Source: Chrysogorgia sp. JL179-B06 (lineage: Eukaryota; Cnidaria; Anthozoa; Scleralcyonacea; Chrysogorgiidae). From it: a stretch of 64,000 nt of DNA. Location: positions 752,001 through 816,000 of the forward strand of contig JAYKKM010000341.1 of NCBI GenBank assembly GCA_035772405.1, read 5' to 3'. Shown in pieces: positions 60,241 to 64,000 of the stretch. Every line of letters starts with the position of its first letter. The stretch's first letter is position 1. The notes below the pieces were generated by a model. That model saw only the letters and a program-made list of their open reading frames with translations, was not told the DNA's origin and did not search any database. The translations under genes were made by a program, and so were the position numbers.

Positions 60241-60709
60241 TTCTGTTACTTGCTCGAGGTGCCTGACATAAAGCGCGGTCTTCTCTTGGCTGCCGATTTC
60301 TCGTTCTGTAGGGAGATGTACGGGCGACGATGGTCTTAAAGGGTTAATGTCTACACCCCAATAATTACTGATTATCTTTCAGCTTCTTCGGCTTCCTTCT
60401 CCAGTCGTGCTGCTTTAGCTCTCTTCTGTTAGACGAGCTGATTCTACTAGGCGGGCTGCTTCAGCCCATGCACTAATCGAGCTGCTTCCGGTTTCTTTAA
60501 TTATTCAGCCTCGCGATTCAACTTCTCCTTTCTATCGAGCTCCGCTTGAATGTCCTCATCTTCAGCACGAAATCTAGGATCTGGACTGCTACGTCGAGAA
60601 CCAATTTCGGAGCTGACATAGGGTAGAAGTATCATTAGCTCTTCCATCGAGATGTTCTTGGATTACAGTATACCCACAATATGGTTTACTTCTAATCTTA
60701 TTTCGGCTA

Positions 60710-60748
<39 letters not shown>

Positions 60749-60887
60749 TTTACCCATGTCACGGAGTGTTTTTCGATGAGGCCCTGTGTAACATAAAATA
60801 AATAAGTAAACATATAAGCAATAGATATGATTACATATTAGTAGTTAAGAGGATAATTTGCCTAATTTAAGTAATATGCAATATGCT
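60241..60887. other. retroelement-derived DNA and (ATT)n
   Basis: Includes an ATT/AAT microsatellite at about 60,713-60,748 and repeated GAGCTGATTC/CGAGCTGCTTC-like words near 60,430-60,500 encoding a decayed charged coiled-coil. No intact gene. Confidence 0.4.
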
Positions 60888-61118
60888 TCAAACTTCTCCA
60901 TGACTGGCTTTAGCTTCATTTTTCGCATCATTAGCAAATGTGAATGTGTTATAGATTTCGAGACCTTCCTTCCCAATGCATGTAAGAAATATCGAGGTCT
61001 TGATGTTGTCGTCTTTCTCATCGGACTCAGTGGCAGTGATATATAACTCGAACTGTTGTTTGCACCGGTCCCATTGATCTGATGTTTCCTTTAAAGGGGA
61101 ACTCCAGTCCCAACACAA
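60888..61118 (-). pseudogene. gypsy-like gag fragment
   Basis: DQWDRCKQQFELYITATESD, then IFLTCIGKEGLEIYNTFTF. The pattern W..F...FELY..AT...... LL...G.E...IYNTF is typical of the start of gag in metazoan gypsy-type elements. Only about 76 residues remain. Confidence 0.6.
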
Positions 61119-61381
61119 GTTAGGTTTAAATAAAAGATCTTACCTTTATTAGATTATTCCTGAAATATCTCGGTCCAAATAGTTATAGTAAAGGAGAAAT
61201 TGCTCGCCAAAGTTCGTGATTTTTTCAAATTTGGACGCCATGTTGTTCTTTTCCGTGCAGACGCGGATTTGTCAGCGCCCTCACTTTGTGACGTCAGTGC
61301 GTGCTTGTTGTGTAAACTCATTTATCGCGGGAAATGCAAATACATACTGTATTATAATTTCATGACAAAATTAAAAGCAAA

Positions 61382-64000
61382 ATGCCGCATTGTACGGTGC
61401 CTTTGTGTACAAATGGTAGTCGAAAGACAAAAGGAACGGATATAACTTACCACAGGTTGCCAAATGGGCCGATGAAAAGTGTATGGCTACGGAATTTACG
61501 TCGAGAGAATCCTCGAGAACGTGGCAACACGTACGTCTGCAGTGCGCATTTTACACCGGATTGTTTTGAACCGGTTATTGAAATCATTCCTGGTTTCAAA
61601 AAGCGAAAGATGCTAAAGCCATTGGCAACACCGACTATATTTAGTTTTCCTACAAAGCTTATAAATGGAAACAAAACAAGACCCTCAAGTATGAAGCAAA
61701 TACAGAATCGAGCAAAAAAGGTTTGGAGATTATTTTATGGTGTTCATATATATTTTATGTACATAGAATACTATATGGTTTTGAATGTACAAATCCATCG
61801 TGTAGTACATAATTCATAAATTTTAAGGATTTTTGCAACATTGGCAAAATGACAATTACTGTGCTATATATTTACAAGTGCCAAATAAACATGCCTGTTT
61901 TATTTTAACCTTTTACTTTTACAACATCCTATTTATGGTCAGGTTAAAATTTAGCAGAGCCAGAGGGAGTTGGGGTGAAAAGGGTAGATGGGTATATATT
62001 TTAAAGGGAACATGATTTTTCACATGCTTTATGCAAGAAAGGGTATTAAACTAATATTGTACCTCTGCAACTCTGCTAAATTCTAGCCAGTCCCTTTTTT
62101 ATTTTTTGTAAACATTGTCAAGGCTCCAAAAATATTAGAAAAAGAAGAATTTGTTGATATTTCACCTGGACCATCCTCTGCAGAAGAGAAAATGGATGCT
62201 TCCAATTCTGATGTGGAGCAAACTAATTGTGCTTTAGACCTAGTACTAGAATTTACAGCAAACAAGGAAGTTCAGACACAGTTTGATGACATTAAGATGT
62301 TTAGGACTATTGGAACTCAAACTGAACATTTCCATGTACAAAAGAATCCTAGCATGCACCCTGATGACATCAACAAATTACATCACCTAGAAGATCACAG
62401 TTATTCCCGGGGCCCAAATACTGAACACGCGAAGGATGAAAATATTGAAACGGTGGAACCATGCCCAATACCATGCATGCCAGACTTTAAAGAACAAATG
62501 CCATTGCTTGATCGTGGTGATGTCCAAAATGAGGTAATTGTGGAGTCAACTGATCGAGCAACTGATACCCAAGTACCATGTTGTACCAAGGCGGATGATT
62601 CAGATATGGAACCTTCAATTGAAGATGATGCTTGTTTGAGTGAAAGTTCATATTGTCCTTCATCTTCTGACGAGGACTCTGAAAAAGATGAACATCCAAG
62701 TGCCACTGTATCTGGGGAAAAAAAATTTATAGTATTTGAAAGCCAGTTGAATAAATTATTTAAACTTTGTCAACAGTGTGGTAGTTCCATTGATACAACA
62801 ACCCAAAAGAATCAGGGAAGTATGGTAACTATTACTACAAGTTGTATCAATGGGCATACTGTATCCTGGCAATCACAGCCATCAATTGATGGAACTGCAG
62901 CAGGAAACCTTCTTATTCCAGCAGCTATTCTATTCAGTGGCAATACATATAAACACACTGCAGACTTTGCTAAGCACCTTAACCTTCAATTTGTTAGCTC
63001 ATCGCATTATTATATCATCCAGAAAACGATGTTATTCCCAGTAGTGCAACAAAGTTGGAGGAAAAGTCAGATTACAATAGTCAAAAAGATGAAGCAAAGC
63101 AGCAGTGTGGATGTATGTGGTGATGGGCGGTGCGATAGTCCTGGGCATTCCGCAAAATATGGCACTTACACACTCATGGATGAAAAATCACACTTGATAA
63201 TTGAATTCAGTGTAGTGCAAGTGACAGAGGTAACATCATCAAATGCAATGGAGTACGAAGGCTGTAGAAGATCACTGAATTCAATTATCAAAAAGAAAAT
63301 TCCAATCCGTTGCCTTACAACAGATCGCCATACAACGATCACTGCAAAAATGAGGACAAACTATTCCAATATTAAACACCAGTATGATGTGTGGCATTTA
63401 AGTAAATGGGTGACCAAGAAGCTTACAAAGAAGGCGAAAAAGAAATGTTGCGAAGAGTTGATGCCTTGGATTCAGAGCATTTCAAATCATTTGTGGTGGT
63501 CTGCAGCAACATGCAACAAGAATGCTGATATACTGAGGGAGAAATGGTTGTCATTGTTAAACCACATCACTGGCAAGCACTGCTGGAGGGCCTCTTCTGA
63601 CTACAAGCTGGTTAAAAAATGTGGACATCTGGCAATCAGTAGAAGAGATCAAAAGAACACTAAATGGCTTGAAGCTGGTTCTCCTGCTCATGTGGCTTTG
63701 GAGGAAACAGTTACAAATAAGAAGCTGCTGAAGGATATAGCTAAACTCACTGAGTTCCATCACACTGGTGAGCTTGAGTCTTACCATTCTCTTATGACAA
63801 AATATGTTCCGAAACGAGAGCACTTTTGTTATAATGGAATGGTAGCTCGAACTCAGCTAGCCATCTTGGATCACAATGCTAATGCAAACAGAAGCCAGGC
63901 AAAAGTAAAACAGGGAGTTAACGAAGGTGAGAAAAGGTACAGGGTTGTTTGTGCCAAACAAAGAAAGAATTGGGTAGCCAAGGAGATTAAAACCCCAAAG
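61382..64000 (+). CDS. THAP plus DDE transposase gene, two exons, open at window end
   Basis: Exon 1 (61,382-61,720) encodes a THAP zinc finger: CTVPLC, later YVCSAHF, giving the C2-C-H ligands, with HRLPNGP between. A GT...AG intron (61,721-62,122) joins QNRAKK to APKILEKE in phase 0. Exon 2 is open from 62,123 to the window end, over 620 codons. It has an acidic linker, a CQQCG pair, then GDGRCDSPGHSAKYGTY (first catalytic Asp), CLTTDRHTTITAKM (second Asp) and HHTGELESYHSL (likely Glu). The landmarks resemble Kolobok-like THAP-associated transposases. No damage is visible, so this copy may be young. Confidence 0.85.

Overview
The window looks like animal nuclear DNA, probably from a marine invertebrate and most likely a cnidarian. 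It is packed with mobile elements. The host call is an inference from the company the elements keep (DUF6589 proteins, RecQ-like helicases, ZAD and THAP zinc fingers, BEL/Pao and gypsy-type gag remnants), all common in cnidarian assemblies. I see no clearly ordinary host gene.

The main content is two related copies of a very AT-rich Polinton/Maverick (adintovirus-like) element. Copy 1 runs from the left window edge to about 30,770. It carries the core set: retroviral-type integrase, penton-like minor capsid protein, double-jelly-roll major capsid protein, adenain-like protease, A32-type packaging ATPase and protein-primed family B DNA polymerase. It also has an unusual accessory set: a Fic-domain protein, a SET-domain protein, a protein whose N-terminus resembles the histone H3 tail, a putative N-myristoylated protein, basic core-like proteins with KGG/RGG motifs, and several families of small paralogues. 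Copy 2 (about 42,930 to 59,100) is a derivative. Its left end is cut inside a gene. About 12 kb holding integrase, capsid genes and protease is missing at a junction near 43,880. Its polymerase has lost a catalytic aspartate. Its right arm (52,100-56,320) is inverted relative to copy 1 and lies between inverted repeats.

Between the copies (31,000-42,925) is a nested pair of a second element type. In each, a RecQ-like helicase gene converges tail-to-tail with a DUF6589 gene. The inner unit, which also encodes a ZAD domain, sits inside the helicase gene of the outer unit, between inverted copies of a tRNA-derived repeat.

Right of copy 2 are retroelement fragments (59,130-61,120) and then an apparently intact two-exon THAP plus DDE transposase gene that runs off the window.

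Many Polinton genes are broken by one-base shifts in A or T homopolymers. In copy 1 most could be either early decay or long-read consensus errors. Copy 2 has real deletions, stops and rearrangements. The observation most worth following is the pairing, in both copies, of a SET-domain gene with a gene whose product begins with an ARxKQ(T) H3-tail-like N-terminus.
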